DNA of 64,000 bases, from contig NZ_CP024091.1 in the NCBI RefSeq assembly GCF_002736205.1, positions 2,319,555 through 2,383,554 of the forward strand, in the 5' to 3' direction. Within the stretch, counting starts at the first letter, position 1; every line of letters begins with the position of its first letter. Below are positions 26,203 through 35,288 of the stretch, piece after piece. Under the pieces are notes generated by a model. The model searched no databases, was not told where the DNA came from, and saw only the letters and a program-made list of their open reading frames with translations. Position numbers and translations under genes: made by a program. Source of the DNA: Pedobacter ginsengisoli. GTDB lineage: Bacteria > Bacteroidota > Bacteroidia > Sphingobacteriales > Sphingobacteriaceae.

Positions 26203-27786
26203 TCAAATGATTTTTAACCTCTCCTCTTCCAGATCTATCTGATACAATTGCTTTCTAATGATTTCTTCATTAATCGAAACATCTTTATTGAGTTCCGAAA
26301 GGTACTGTCGCTGGCTTTCTAGCAGTTCAACAAAAATAGCTTTAGTGCCATCGTTCATCCAGCTATCATCTGCTGCCTTTGTTTTCTCCTCCCAGTGCAT
26401 CAGTATTTTTTCCAGTCCGGTGTGGCCATGCAATTCATTATCATATTTATTTTTAAGGAACTGATAAGCATGTTGTTTCAGATCCTTTTTCATCTTTTTA
26501 GTAGCCTCGTGCTCTTTATCTTCACGTAGTGCTTCGTTAAATAAGCTAGTGCGATTTATAAAGTAAGGAAGTGTAAGGCCTTGTATCAGCAGCGTAAGTA
26601 ATATTACGACAAAAGTGATAAACAGAATCAGGTTTCTATACGGAAAGGCAGCGCCCCCCAATAACGTAGGCGGTATGGCCAGTGCAGCAGCTAACGACAC
26701 CACACCGCGCATTCCTGTCCACCCGAGTATAAGAGGAATAGTGAATTGTGCTTTTCTGGAAGAAGCTCTGGGTGCCACACTTGGCCTGAAAATGAATGTA
26801 GCTATCATGGCAGCATACGAACTGATGATCCTTGCGGCAATAAGCACACCGGTTACCAGCAAACCATAACCAATTGCAGTACCTAAAGGGATACCGTTTG
26901 ATCGCATACCGTCTACTATCTCCGGTAGTTCCAGACCAATTATCAGGAATACTACTCCGTTTAAAATAAACACAAAGCTTTGCCATACTCCATAGCCCAT
27001 AATGCGGCTTGCACTGTTTAAAAAGACCAACCTCCTGGCCGACATAAACAAACCTCCACTAACTACCGCCATCACACCTGAGCTATGAACCTGTTCAGCT
27101 ACCCAATACATAAAATAGGGTTCAATTAATGTAAGTGCTATATCCGATGGTGCATCTGTAGGTAATCGTTTATGTGCCTGAACAAATAACCAGGCCAATA
27201 GCAAACCAATACCTACCCCACCAATTACCATCCACAAAAAGCTAAGCGTTGCTTCCTGCCATACAAAGCTTCCGGTACCAACGGCTATTAAAGCAAATCT
27301 GAAAATAATTAACGATGAAGCATCATTTAATAGACTCTCTCCTTCTAAAATGGCTGAGAAAGATTTAGGAATTTTTACAAACTTGGTAATGGCTCCGGTA
27401 CTTACAGCATCAGGAGGCGATACAATTCCACCTAACAAAAAACCCAGGGCAATTGTAAACCCAGGAATAAGATGATTAGTAACTAATGCTACAGATAATG
27501 CAGTAAAAAAGACTACAAGGAAAGCAAAACTCCCAATAATGCGCCACCATTTCTTCATTTCTTTAAATGAGATGGCCCAGGCTGCATCAAATAACAGTGG
27601 CGGTAGGAATATGAAAAAGATAAGGTCGGGATTAACTCTGACCACAGGTAGCCCCGGGATAAAACTGACTATTAATCCTGCAAGAACTAATAATATAGGA
27701 TAAGCAATTTTGAGCTTGGTTGCCCACATATTAAGTAGCACAATGGCGGCTACCATAGCCAGTAAAAAAGGTAGAAGTGTATGCAT
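26203..27786 (-). CDS. Na+/H+ antiporter, CPA1 family
   Basis: A 527-residue inner-membrane antiporter with about twelve helices (1-400) and a C-terminal cytoplasmic domain (about 410-527) rich in charged helices. Motifs: PDLIFFIFLPPLLFDAAW, GGIVSPPDAVSTGAI and EGESLLNDASSLIIFRFAL (the ND motif that binds the cation). The last 120 residues are probably regulatory. It stands alone between two tRNA-Ser genes oriented against it. Confidence 0.92.
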   Translation of the reverse strand: MHTLLPFLLAMVAAIVLLNMWATKLKIAYPILLVLAGLIVSFIPGLPVVRVNPDLIFFIFLPPLLFDAAWAISFKEMKKWWRIIGSFAFLVVFFTALSVALVTNHLIPGFTIALGFLLGGIVSPPDAVSTGAITKFVKIPKSFSAILEGESLLNDASSLIIFRFALIAVGTGSFVWQEATLSFLWMVIGGVGIGLLLAWLFVQAHKRLPTDAPSDIALTLIEPYFMYWVAEQVHSSGVMAVVSGGLFMSARRLVFLNSASRIMGYGVWQSFVFILNGVVFLIIGLELPEIVDGMRSNGIPLGTAIGYGLLVTGVLIAARIISSYAAMIATFIFRPSVAPRASSRKAQFTIPLILGWTGMRGVVSLAAALAIPPTLLGGAAFPYRNLILFITFVVILLTLLIQGLTLPYFINRTSLFNEALREDKEHEATKKMKKDLKQHAYQFLKNKYDNELHGHTGLEKILMHWEEKTKAADDSWMNDGTKAIFVELLESQRQYLSELNKDVSINEEIIRKQLYQIDLEEERLKII

Positions 27787-27970
27787 AGAATTTTAATTTA
27801 CAGCTTTTCTTTAAAAATTCTAAGTGATTTTTTATCAAACTATTTTTATTTGAAGTATTCTCCTATCTGGGCTGCATTTAATATAGCGACCAAAAAAGTT
27901 GTGGTCCAATTGGTTAAGCATATATCAGCATTCTTATATTAATTTAATATAAAATATATGTGAATCTGAG

Positions 27971-28001
27971 TTTGTAGAATCAATCTGAGTTTGTACTTTT
28001 G
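27971..28001 (+). promoter_or_regulatory. tRNA-Ser promoter (second copy)
   Basis: TTTG at 27971-27974 and TACTTTTG at 27994-28001, a 19-base gap identical to the first tRNA-Ser promoter. A 14-bp direct repeat AATCTGAGTTTGTA (27963-27976 and 27982-27995) spans both elements. Confidence 0.8.
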
Positions 28002-28005
28002 TCGC

Positions 28006-28090
28006 GGAGAGCTGGCAGAGTGGTCGAATGCGGCAGTCTTGAAAACTGTTGACTGTCATAGGTCCGGGGGTTCGAATCCCTCGCTCTCCG
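28006..28090 (+). tRNA. tRNA-Ser (anticodon UGA), second copy
   Basis: An 85-base tRNA differing from the gene at 26078 only at the fourth acceptor pair: GGAGAGC / GCTCTCC, a compensated A-U to G-C change. Anticodon loop CTTGAAA gives TGA. Its last six bases begin a direct repeat that recurs at 35811, marking a candidate integration site. Confidence 0.96.
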
Positions 28091-28155
28091 CTCAAAAGGA
28101 ATCAAAAAGTACAAAAGCCTGAAAATCGTATGATTAGCAGGCTTTTTGCTTTTTA
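28085..28155 (+). repeat. Left direct repeat at the tRNA-Ser 3' end (candidate attL)
   Basis: From the last six bases of the tRNA (TCTCCG) onward, 37 bases (28085-28121) are identical to 35811-35847. Similarity continues through the terminator to about 28155. This is the usual arrangement when an element integrates at the 3' end of a tRNA and duplicates it. Confidence 0.7.
28113..28146 (+). terminator. Terminator after second tRNA-Ser
   Basis: AAAAGCCTG (28113-28121) pairs with CAGGCTTTT (28138-28146), followed by T-rich sequence. It is part of the direct repeat; the right copy at 35839-35872 has the same stem with small changes. Confidence 0.8.
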
Positions 28156-28237
28156 GGACATACCAAAATATGCATCAACTAGCCCAGATCAGAAAAGAAC
28201 TACGCGCCAAAATATGCACAAAATCGATTCTGACGGT

Positions 28238-28425
28238 TAAGTTTTTTGTCTATAGTTCAGAATACGGAAAATAGCGTTGGTTGCGATTTGCTGAAATCCC
28301 AAATTCTTTAATTCCTGGTGCATAATATAATGAGGAACATCATTTAAGTAGTCGCGATAAACTTTCTCGATCATAAACCTATGCGGTTCATGTACCTGAA
28401 TATTGATATAGGTGCATATTTCAGT
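28238..28425 (-). pseudogene. C-terminal coding remnant
   Basis: The minus strand is open for 62 codons before TAA at 28240-28238, with protein-like composition: TYINIQVHEPHRFMIEKVYR, then DYLNDVPHYIMHQELKNLGF, then QQIATNAIFRILNYRQKT. An in-frame stop precedes it at 28426-28428 and there is no plausible start for the whole stretch. I do not recognise the family. It is probably the tail of a gene broken when the island decayed. The remaining intergenic bases to 28533 show nothing convincing. Confidence 0.35.
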
Positions 28426-28533
28426 TTAGCCGAAACACTCAATTTACTACCTCTTAGTTAAAAAAATACCTTTCTAAACTAATTTCTTCTAAAAATTGCT
28501 AAATAATTGTATTCTAACTAAAGTGTTATAGAA

Positions 28534-29079
28534 TTATTTCGTACGCTTTGGATAATATGTAATATATCTAGGTTCTAATAAAACAATTTGTTTTACGTTA
28601 TCGGCAGGTAATGTTGGCCACATACTAACAATATCACTCAAAATATTTCTAATCGAAATTGTCTGATCATCGTCATTTCTATAGAGAATTACTGGAAAAA
28701 TCAAAATCTTATTTTCATATCCTTTGAATCTAAAAGGTATCTGCTTTATTTTTTGATCAAACTCATTGATTGGAGATAAAAGTTTCAATAGGTCTTCTCT
28801 TGGCTCTTTCTTACTTCTATATACTTCTGCAATCTGCCCCTGATCATTTATTGAGATACCCAAAACCATTAAATGTGCGAAATCTTTTGGAACCTGTTGA
28901 AGAAGATTCTGGTCAATACTTTTCCATATGCATTTGACAATCGGCTGGCTAATGTCTATATCCTTTCCTTTTGGTGTTATATTTATGGAGTCGGGTGCCT
29001 CAATTTTCGCATTTTCTTGCGCTTTAATCAAACTGTGACAAACTAAAATTAACAATAAAACTATAACGAGTCTTTTCAT
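28534..29079 (-). CDS. Secreted protein of unknown function
   Basis: From the ATG at 29079 it has 181 residues. The signal peptide KRLVIVLLLILVCHSLIKAQ fits this start better than the upstream one at 29100. The mature part is soluble, with CIWKSIDQNLLQQVPKDFAHLMVLGISINDQGQIAEVYRS resembling a short TonB_C-like or energy-transducer-like beta domain, though I cannot confirm it. It lies eight bases downstream of the HExxH lipoprotein gene and is surely co-transcribed with it, so the two may act together outside the inner membrane. Confidence 0.65.
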   Translation of the reverse strand: MKRLVIVLLLILVCHSLIKAQENAKIEAPDSINITPKGKDIDISQPIVKCIWKSIDQNLLQQVPKDFAHLMVLGISINDQGQIAEVYRSKKEPREDLLKLLSPINEFDQKIKQIPFRFKGYENKILIFPVILYRNDDDQTISIRNILSDIVSMWPTLPADNVKQIVLLEPRYITYYPKRTK

Positions 29080-29087
29080 GATAAAGT

Positions 29088-30515
29088 CTATAATGGACAA
29101 AAGGTTCCCAATTTATTTGTCGCGTCCTTGTGGTATTTAAGGAGAGTTGCATCAACATCTTGTCGTTCAGATTCAGTTAAAAAATCATTCCACATTGTGG
29201 TATCCTTTAGACCATCCCAAGTTAAAGCCCATGCATCGTGGGTGGATAAGTTAGGGAATGCAGATTTTAAAGCTGAAATTAGAATTCCTAAATAACCGTC
29301 CACCATCTCTTGATGATTTGTTGGCGGTGAATAAGTTCCAGTACTAGTTTTGTAGTTCTTGATATCCATATAAGAATGGATTACCTCATGATAAACAGTT
29401 GAAACTATATATTCTTTTGGACGTTTTAAAAGTTCTGTTTTGTTTAGTGTAATGCTATCTGTACTGATATTGGGGTAAAATTGTGCATTACCTGCATCAC
29501 CATTTGCTAATGTATTTGCCTCTGATATGACCAATTTCATATCACTAAAAGTAGTATTACCATATAACGAGTTCATCATATCTCTTAATGTATTTTTTGC
29601 ATTAAGAGCCAAATCAACTGCATTTTTTAAACACTGATTAAGTATTTTATTAACGACTTCCAGCGGAGTATTTCCTCCATAATTACCGCCGCCACCTCCT
29701 CCTCCGCCGCCATTTGATGCACTTCCAATTGAACTACCAGAGCCACTACCATTTCCAGCACTTCCGGTACCAACTGGTTCGGTGCATGAAAGTTCCTCAA
29801 TATTAGTGATTGTAACAGTGCAGGTAGAACCAACGCAATATTTATCATATGTAATCTTATATGTACAGTTTGCCTTAAATTGATAATTTGGATCAACATA
29901 GGAGACTGCCCCTCCTTTTTTATCGGCCGATGCTATTGCTGCACTTCGTCTGGAATAAATAACCTTTCTGTTTTGATTACTAACAATTTCAACTTTTTTA
30001 TCAGTTATACTTCCTCGGTCAAACACTGAACTTCTTACAAAGAAATAGTTGATATCATATTGTTGTATGGCACCAGAAAATCCGTTAATACTTTTTTTCT
30101 GATAATTGGAAATTAGCTTGTTTAAATTATCCTCAACGTCAAAATCATACCCATAGAATTCTACGATTTTGCCATCTTCAATTTGATGGTTACCCTCTGT
30201 AAATAAAAACACTCTTCTTACGGAAACCGCTCTGTTCTCCAAACGATTTTCTATTGTGGGTACCACCAGTATGTTTTTGCCATCCGATTTAACAGTCCAG
30301 GAATCCTTCCAGAGTGGCTTTAATTTGATAAAAGCCTTTCCGTTTTGGGCCGGAAAATTTTTAACATTCCTGCTATGATAAATTTTTGCTGATTCTAATA
30401 ATGCAGAGGGAACCTCCTGATCGTAGATCACATTTTTAATATCTTTTCTGCAAGCAAAAACTAAAAGGAGTAGACAAAAGACTAGGCTTAGGCCTAATAA
30501 AGAGCGTTTGTTCAT
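29088..30515 (-). CDS. Lipoprotein with putative zinc metallopeptidase motif
   Basis: A 475-residue protein. Its signal peptide ends LLLVFACRKD, giving a lipidated Cys at residue 22. The N-terminal part (about 25-255) is beta-rich, then comes a Gly/Ser linker with a run of nine Gly (about 250-280). A C-terminal helical domain contains YHEVIHSYMD near residue 376, matching the HExxH zinc-protease signature, and NHQEMVDGYL about 25 residues later, which may give the third ligand. Catalysis is inferred from the motif only; I do not recognise the family. Being an exported lipoprotein, it is probably on the outer membrane or surface. Confidence 0.6.
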   Translation of the reverse strand: MNKRSLLGLSLVFCLLLLVFACRKDIKNVIYDQEVPSALLESAKIYHSRNVKNFPAQNGKAFIKLKPLWKDSWTVKSDGKNILVVPTIENRLENRAVSVRRVFLFTEGNHQIEDGKIVEFYGYDFDVEDNLNKLISNYQKKSINGFSGAIQQYDINYFFVRSSVFDRGSITDKKVEIVSNQNRKVIYSRRSAAIASADKKGGAVSYVDPNYQFKANCTYKITYDKYCVGSTCTVTITNIEELSCTEPVGTGSAGNGSGSGSSIGSASNGGGGGGGGGNYGGNTPLEVVNKILNQCLKNAVDLALNAKNTLRDMMNSLYGNTTFSDMKLVISEANTLANGDAGNAQFYPNISTDSITLNKTELLKRPKEYIVSTVYHEVIHSYMDIKNYKTSTGTYSPPTNHQEMVDGYLGILISALKSAFPNLSTHDAWALTWDGLKDTTMWNDFLTESERQDVDATLLKYHKDATNKLGTFCPL

Positions 30516-30641
30516 AATATTTGGTTTAGATTAACCTAATTTAAAAATACTGTTTGTAAAATCCAAGAAAAAATATAAAAACGTTTTAGCTACTATTTGA
30601 CATTTTGTTTTTTATAGTTCAACAATTAATGTAATCTTTAT

Positions 30642-32183
30642 ATGATACAACCTATCATTCCTGAAACCAATATGCGCGCTCAAAACTTATTTAAGTCAAC
30701 GAACTATAGATTATTCATCCTTCTGGTTATAATTTTCTATTTGCTGGTCGCTTACAAAAGTTCAGGATATCATCAGGAAGATGAACACTATCAGCTTATT
30801 GAATTTGCAAACTATAAACTTGGTCTTGTTCCTGAGAATCGGTTAGCCTGGGAGTTTAAGGAGCAAATAAGACCCGGCTTTCAACCAATGATCTGCTTTT
30901 ATCTTTTAAAAGGTTTTCATTTAGTCGGAATTGATGATGGCTATATTATCACATTTTTACTGAGAGCCATTAGTGGTTTGTTTTCAATTTTTGTAATCGG
31001 CAAATTTGTTAAAGTATACAAATCAAATTTTGGCACCTCTCTACAGCCTTGCTTTATTTTTCTTTCCTATGTACTTTGGTTTTTGCCATATATAAATGTC
31101 CGGTTTTCTTCAGAAACATGGTCGGGATTGTTTTTTCTACTCACTTTAACCATTATTGAACAGTTCAAAAACACTGAAGCATTAAAGAAGTATCTTTTTA
31201 TTGGGATATTGCTTGGTATTTCAATTCTGTTCCGCTATCAATCTGCCCTCTTAGCAGTGGGCATAATTCTTTGGCTATTACTAATCCATAAATCAAAAAT
31301 AAAGGACGTTCTAACCAGTGCATTTATAATCTTCATTGTTCTTTGCCTGGGAATGGTCTTCGATTACTGGTTATACGGAGAATTTACATGTACCATCTAC
31401 AATTATTTCAATGTAAATCTAATAAAGGGGGTTTCTACCAGTTTCGGTGTATCGCCATTTTATGAGTACATTTATTATGTTATTACTGCGCCTGGCCCAT
31501 TTGGGATATTTATACTTCTGGCATTTCTTGTAGTCTCATTTTATGATCCTAAGCATATAATTATCTGGGCAATAGTTCCATTCATTTTAATACACTCACT
31601 GATCCCACATAAGGAATTAAGATTTTTATTTCCAATAGCCAATGTGGTTCCATTTCTCATTGTCTATGCTTTTATGATCACCAAAAATAAGCTTAAAGAC
31701 TCCACATTACTTATTACTAATAAACCTGTAAGTATTATAGTTTTGACTTTGCTTCTTACCATAAATTGTACCGGATTGATCGCAATAGCATCTACCGGAG
31801 CAGGGACAAAACGAACAGTAGTAACGGAATGGATTCATAGAAAATATGGCACTGAAAAACTAAACATTATTATTGTAAATGTGCAAAATCCGTATATGGA
31901 TTGGGGGCCGCCAAAAAACACTTACTATAGTAGCTCGACGGTGAATCTAAATTATGTTAACTCAATATGGCAGGAGGATTTCTTGACGCATAAGAAGAAA
32001 GGCTATAAAAATCTATTAGTCATTTCTGATGAAGATATTACCGGAGAACGTGCTATCAGCCTGTTAAAAAGCTTTCATCTGGTAAAGGTTTATCAGAATA
32101 TTCCTGATTTCTTAAGCATAGTATATCGTTTTTACGATCCTAGTATGAATGATTTGAGGCTTAATGTATATGACTTTCAATAA
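30642..32183 (+). CDS. GT-C membrane glycosyltransferase, Alg9/GT22-like
   Basis: A 513-residue protein with about ten to twelve transmembrane helices. The first loop holds the acidic motif YHQEDEHYQLIEFANYKLG (residues about 43-61), which matches the catalytic HxxDExxQ loop of GT22 mannosyltransferases such as Alg9 and PIG-B. A soluble C-terminal domain (about 400-513) follows. It would use a lipid-phosphate sugar donor on the outer face of the inner membrane. A second ATG at 30672 is an alternative start. The gene stops on the base before the stop of the convergent frameshifted gene. Acceptor unknown. Confidence 0.72.
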   Translation: MIQPIIPETNMRAQNLFKSTNYRLFILLVIIFYLLVAYKSSGYHQEDEHYQLIEFANYKLGLVPENRLAWEFKEQIRPGFQPMICFYLLKGFHLVGIDDGYIITFLLRAISGLFSIFVIGKFVKVYKSNFGTSLQPCFIFLSYVLWFLPYINVRFSSETWSGLFFLLTLTIIEQFKNTEALKKYLFIGILLGISILFRYQSALLAVGIILWLLLIHKSKIKDVLTSAFIIFIVLCLGMVFDYWLYGEFTCTIYNYFNVNLIKGVSTSFGVSPFYEYIYYVITAPGPFGIFILLAFLVVSFYDPKHIIIWAIVPFILIHSLIPHKELRFLFPIANVVPFLIVYAFMITKNKLKDSTLLITNKPVSIIVLTLLLTINCTGLIAIASTGAGTKRTVVTEWIHRKYGTEKLNIIIVNVQNPYMDWGPPKNTYYSSSTVNLNYVNSIWQEDFLTHKKKGYKNLLVISDEDITGERAISLLKSFHLVKVYQNIPDFLSIVYRFYDPSMNDLRLNVYDFQ

Positions 32184-33781
32184 TTAATCATCCTGTGTGT
32201 ACAATAAAAACCCAGTTTTATAACTTGTATGATCATAATCTAAAAAGATTTTTTTATTCTTGGATTCGTCCCATGGGCTAATAGTTTTATAAAAAAGGAT
32301 TGGTTGCTCAACAAAATATGGCTCATCAATTAAATACTGAATTTGTCCTGTCTTGTTTGTTCTCAGAAAATCTATTACAGGTTGTTTTGGGAGAAAATGC
32401 GCAGTAGTTTCCTTTTGTCTATTTCCAATTTTGAAGTCAACTGCTTTCAGTGGGAAATTGCCGACAATAAAAATATCGTACCATATAAATTGCATTATAA
32501 TGAACCCCATAGCTATTGAGGCAACAAAGAAACTGGCCATTTGGGTTCTGAAAGAAATCCTGTAGGCTATATATAACCCAATCAGGATATAGATTGAAAG
32601 ATAATATCTAAAAGAACAGCTGATGGTATAAATACAAAATATTCCGAAATAACAGATTATCCAGTAAATTTCTACTGGTATAATTTCTAATTTCAGATCC
32701 TTAGCTAACTGAATTAAAAAGCAAGCCAATACCATGCATCCAACTAAACTCAGGGCTATTTCTGTTAAGGTTGAGCATTCGTATGAAAAAATCTGTAGAA
32801 TTATCTTATAGCCCGAAAGTACCTGAAAAAAAGCAATACCATGAAATATTGCGAATGCAGAAATCCCAAGGGTGAATATCACAGTTATCATTTTCTTAGG
32901 AATGTTTAGGTTAAAACGCCTTACTTTACCGATTAAGAGAAAGTAGCATTTTGAAGTAAATACCAATAAGAGCAAAGCAGACAAAATTACGTAACCTATC
33001 TGACTTGACATTGATTCGAGATAATACCTCATTGATGAAAAAACAAGAATAAGATTAACACAATTAATGGTTAAAAGAACGGCTAAAGGATTGAGTTGCC
33101 CAGATTTGTATCGACCTTCCCATAAAAGAGTCCCCACAAAAACAGAAATTGGAATACAAGAAAACAAAATATGGTTGTAAGTGCCCAGCAGATTGCTAAA
33201 CAAGAATAGAAATACCCAAAATGGATTTATTTTAAATGGCTGCCTCCTGATCCTGAGAAAAGAAGCAAACATTATTGAAAATAGGAATAAAGTGAATGAA
33301 TTAACTTCCCAGGCCACCCGTGGAGAAAGTACAAAAAGAACAGATTCGGCTATTATCAGTAAGAAAAGCAGGGAACGAACTCGACTACTTCTGGAACTTA
33401 CTGAAAAAAACAAGATGATCAGACCAGCCAGGTTTAATGCACCCCCCCTAATCTTAATTGGAAAACTCCCCTGCCAAATAAATCAAAAGATAATCCAGTA
33501 AGTAATGTCTGAAGTATTCCGGTATAGTTATTCATTCCAATAATTTGGGAAACACCTTCATTTTGAAATTGTACTGCTTTTAGACCAGACCAGGCTTCAT
33601 CAGCATGAAGACCAGGGAGTACATCCAATTTATATATCCACCAAAATCCAAGCGAGCAAAATATAATCCCGCTCAATATCGGGATCACAATACCCATACT
33701 GATTAAAGGAATTTTTCTAACTTCTGATTGAACGTTAACCACAGGTTGTAAAATTGAGAAATAGGAACTCGAATTATTCAA
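32184..33781 (-). pseudogene. GT-C glycosyltransferase split by a frameshift at a G7 tract
   Basis: The first part (33781 to 33434) has an N-terminal helix and the GT-C catalytic loop VLPGLHADEAWSGL near residue 57. It then runs into TAA directly after a run of seven G on the coding strand (33448-33442). The second part is open in another frame from the tract onward to 32184, and continues with ALNLAGLIILFFSVSS and about ten further helices. One extra G, or two fewer, in the tract would give one protein of about 530 residues. It may be a phase-variable gene, a true pseudogene or a sequencing error. Donor and acceptor unknown. Confidence 0.7.
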
Positions 33782-33831
33782 ATATGATAAAAATATATAA
33801 ATTCATGGTTTGATTTTCAATAACGCTCCGC

Positions 33832-35148
33832 ATGACACAGGATTCTACAAGAGGGATTTTTACTTTTTATAAACAATCACCACACAAATATCATTTAGCA
33901 ATTTTATACCTAAGTGTGCTGATTGTCTATTGGCAAGTTTACAAATTTGAATTTTTAATTGGCTGGGACGATCAGTGGTTTATTACCAATCATTATACAG
34001 AGAATGGGTTCAGCAGAAAAAATCTCTATGCAATTCTAACTGATTTCTTCTATGGGCAATATGCTCCAGTAAACCAATATTACTACCTACTTCTTTATAA
34101 CCTTTTTGGTTACAACCCTAAATATTTTCATGTTAGCAGTGTGTTACTTCATCTGGGTAATGCAACTTTGATATACTGGATGATTAAAAAAGTTACTGCT
34201 AAAATTTCAGATATTGGGGCTATAAGAACTGGAGAGGTGGCATTTGTTACTACTTTATTATTTGCAGTCTCCCCGTTTAATTTGGAACCAGTGGCATGGG
34301 TTGCTGCATCCAAAGTACTGCTATATTCTCTTTTTTACTTGTTAGCGATTAGAAGTTACTGTTTATACATCGACACATCAAAATCAACTCACTTCTATCT
34401 GGTAATTTTATGGTTTACACTATCGTTTGGCGCAAAGGAACAGGCAGTCAGCTTACCTATATGTCTTTTACTTTTTGATTACATCTATAAGAGAAACTTT
34501 AGGGATCACATGATCTGGTATGAAAAAATACCATTGCTTGTACTTACCACATTATTTGGTATTATAACCCTACAATCTCAAGGAGAAATGATATTAGAGA
34601 ACACCCATTTTTATCCGATTTATCAACGGGTAATATTGGCATTCTATACATTAAGTGAATACTTTACCAAAACAATAACACCAATTAATGTCTCTTACCT
34701 ATATCCATTCCCTTTTCAGGTTGGTGAACCTGTGCCTATATGGATTTATTTATTTCCCTTCCTCATCGTTTTAACAATTATTTGCCTTTACAAAATCATA
34801 TTGAAAAAATGGTTGGCTTTTGGGCTATTATTTTTCTTGATTCACATAGCGCTAGTACTGAATCTACTGTCACTGGCAAGATTTTCAGTTGTAGCAGATA
34901 GGTATGCATATTTGTCTACGATAGGATTATACTTTATTCTGGCTTATTCCTTTATCCTATTATACCAAAGCAAATACAGGAAAATAATCATAACCAGTTC
35001 TTTCGTTTACCTTTTTGGATTTATGGTTTATTCCTATAATCATGTTTCAAAATGGCAAAATGTAGGTATAGTAAAGGCAAGAATCAAAAAAGTAATGGAG
35101 AGTAGAAAAGATTATCAGAATTGGAAACATAAACAAAACACAAAATGA
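33832..35148 (+). CDS. GT-C membrane glycosyltransferase, TMTC/PMT-like
   Basis: A 438-residue integral membrane protein with about ten helices. The first periplasmic loop contains IGWDDQWFITNHY (about 43-55), resembling the acidic catalytic loop of O-mannosyltransferase-like TMTC proteins. It also has PFNLEPVAWVAASKVLLYSLFYLLA and YAYLSTIGLYFILAY typical of that group. It lacks the TPR tail usually attached to TMTC proteins. It overlaps the next small gene by four bases (ATGA). It is divergent from the frameshifted glycosyltransferase gene with only 50 bases between them. Confidence 0.7.
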   Translation: MTQDSTRGIFTFYKQSPHKYHLAILYLSVLIVYWQVYKFEFLIGWDDQWFITNHYTENGFSRKNLYAILTDFFYGQYAPVNQYYYLLLYNLFGYNPKYFHVSSVLLHLGNATLIYWMIKKVTAKISDIGAIRTGEVAFVTTLLFAVSPFNLEPVAWVAASKVLLYSLFYLLAIRSYCLYIDTSKSTHFYLVILWFTLSFGAKEQAVSLPICLLLFDYIYKRNFRDHMIWYEKIPLLVLTTLFGIITLQSQGEMILENTHFYPIYQRVILAFYTLSEYFTKTITPINVSYLYPFPFQVGEPVPIWIYLFPFLIVLTIICLYKIILKKWLAFGLLFFLIHIALVLNLLSLARFSVVADRYAYLSTIGLYFILAYSFILLYQSKYRKIIITSSFVYLFGFMVYSYNHVSKWQNVGIVKARIKKVMESRKDYQNWKHKQNTK

Positions 35149-35288
35149 AAGGTTGCTTAAGTCTAAGAGTTTATATTGGGATTTTCTTTTTTATCCTGCT
35201 TATGGCAATAAATATATACGTTGCCCTTCATTTCTACTTTCTTGATGTGATTGCAGTTAATGACTTTTATTTCTGGCAGGCAAACTAG
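35145..35288 (+). CDS. 47-aa small membrane protein
   Basis: ATG at 35145 overlaps the TGA of the glycosyltransferase (ATGA), and TAG is at 35286-35288. It has 47 residues with one long hydrophobic helix (VYIGIFFFILLMAINIYVAL) and an aromatic C terminus. The coupling suggests a small subunit or accessory of the preceding GT-C enzyme; this is inferred. No family recognised. Confidence 0.5.
   Translation: MKGCLSLRVYIGIFFFILLMAINIYVALHFYFLDVIAVNDFYFWQAN

Noticed and set aside
29627..29899. 90-codon frame overlapping the Gly-rich region of the HExxH lipoprotein
   Set aside because: It is the shifted reading of glycine codons on the same strand and has no start signal or domain.
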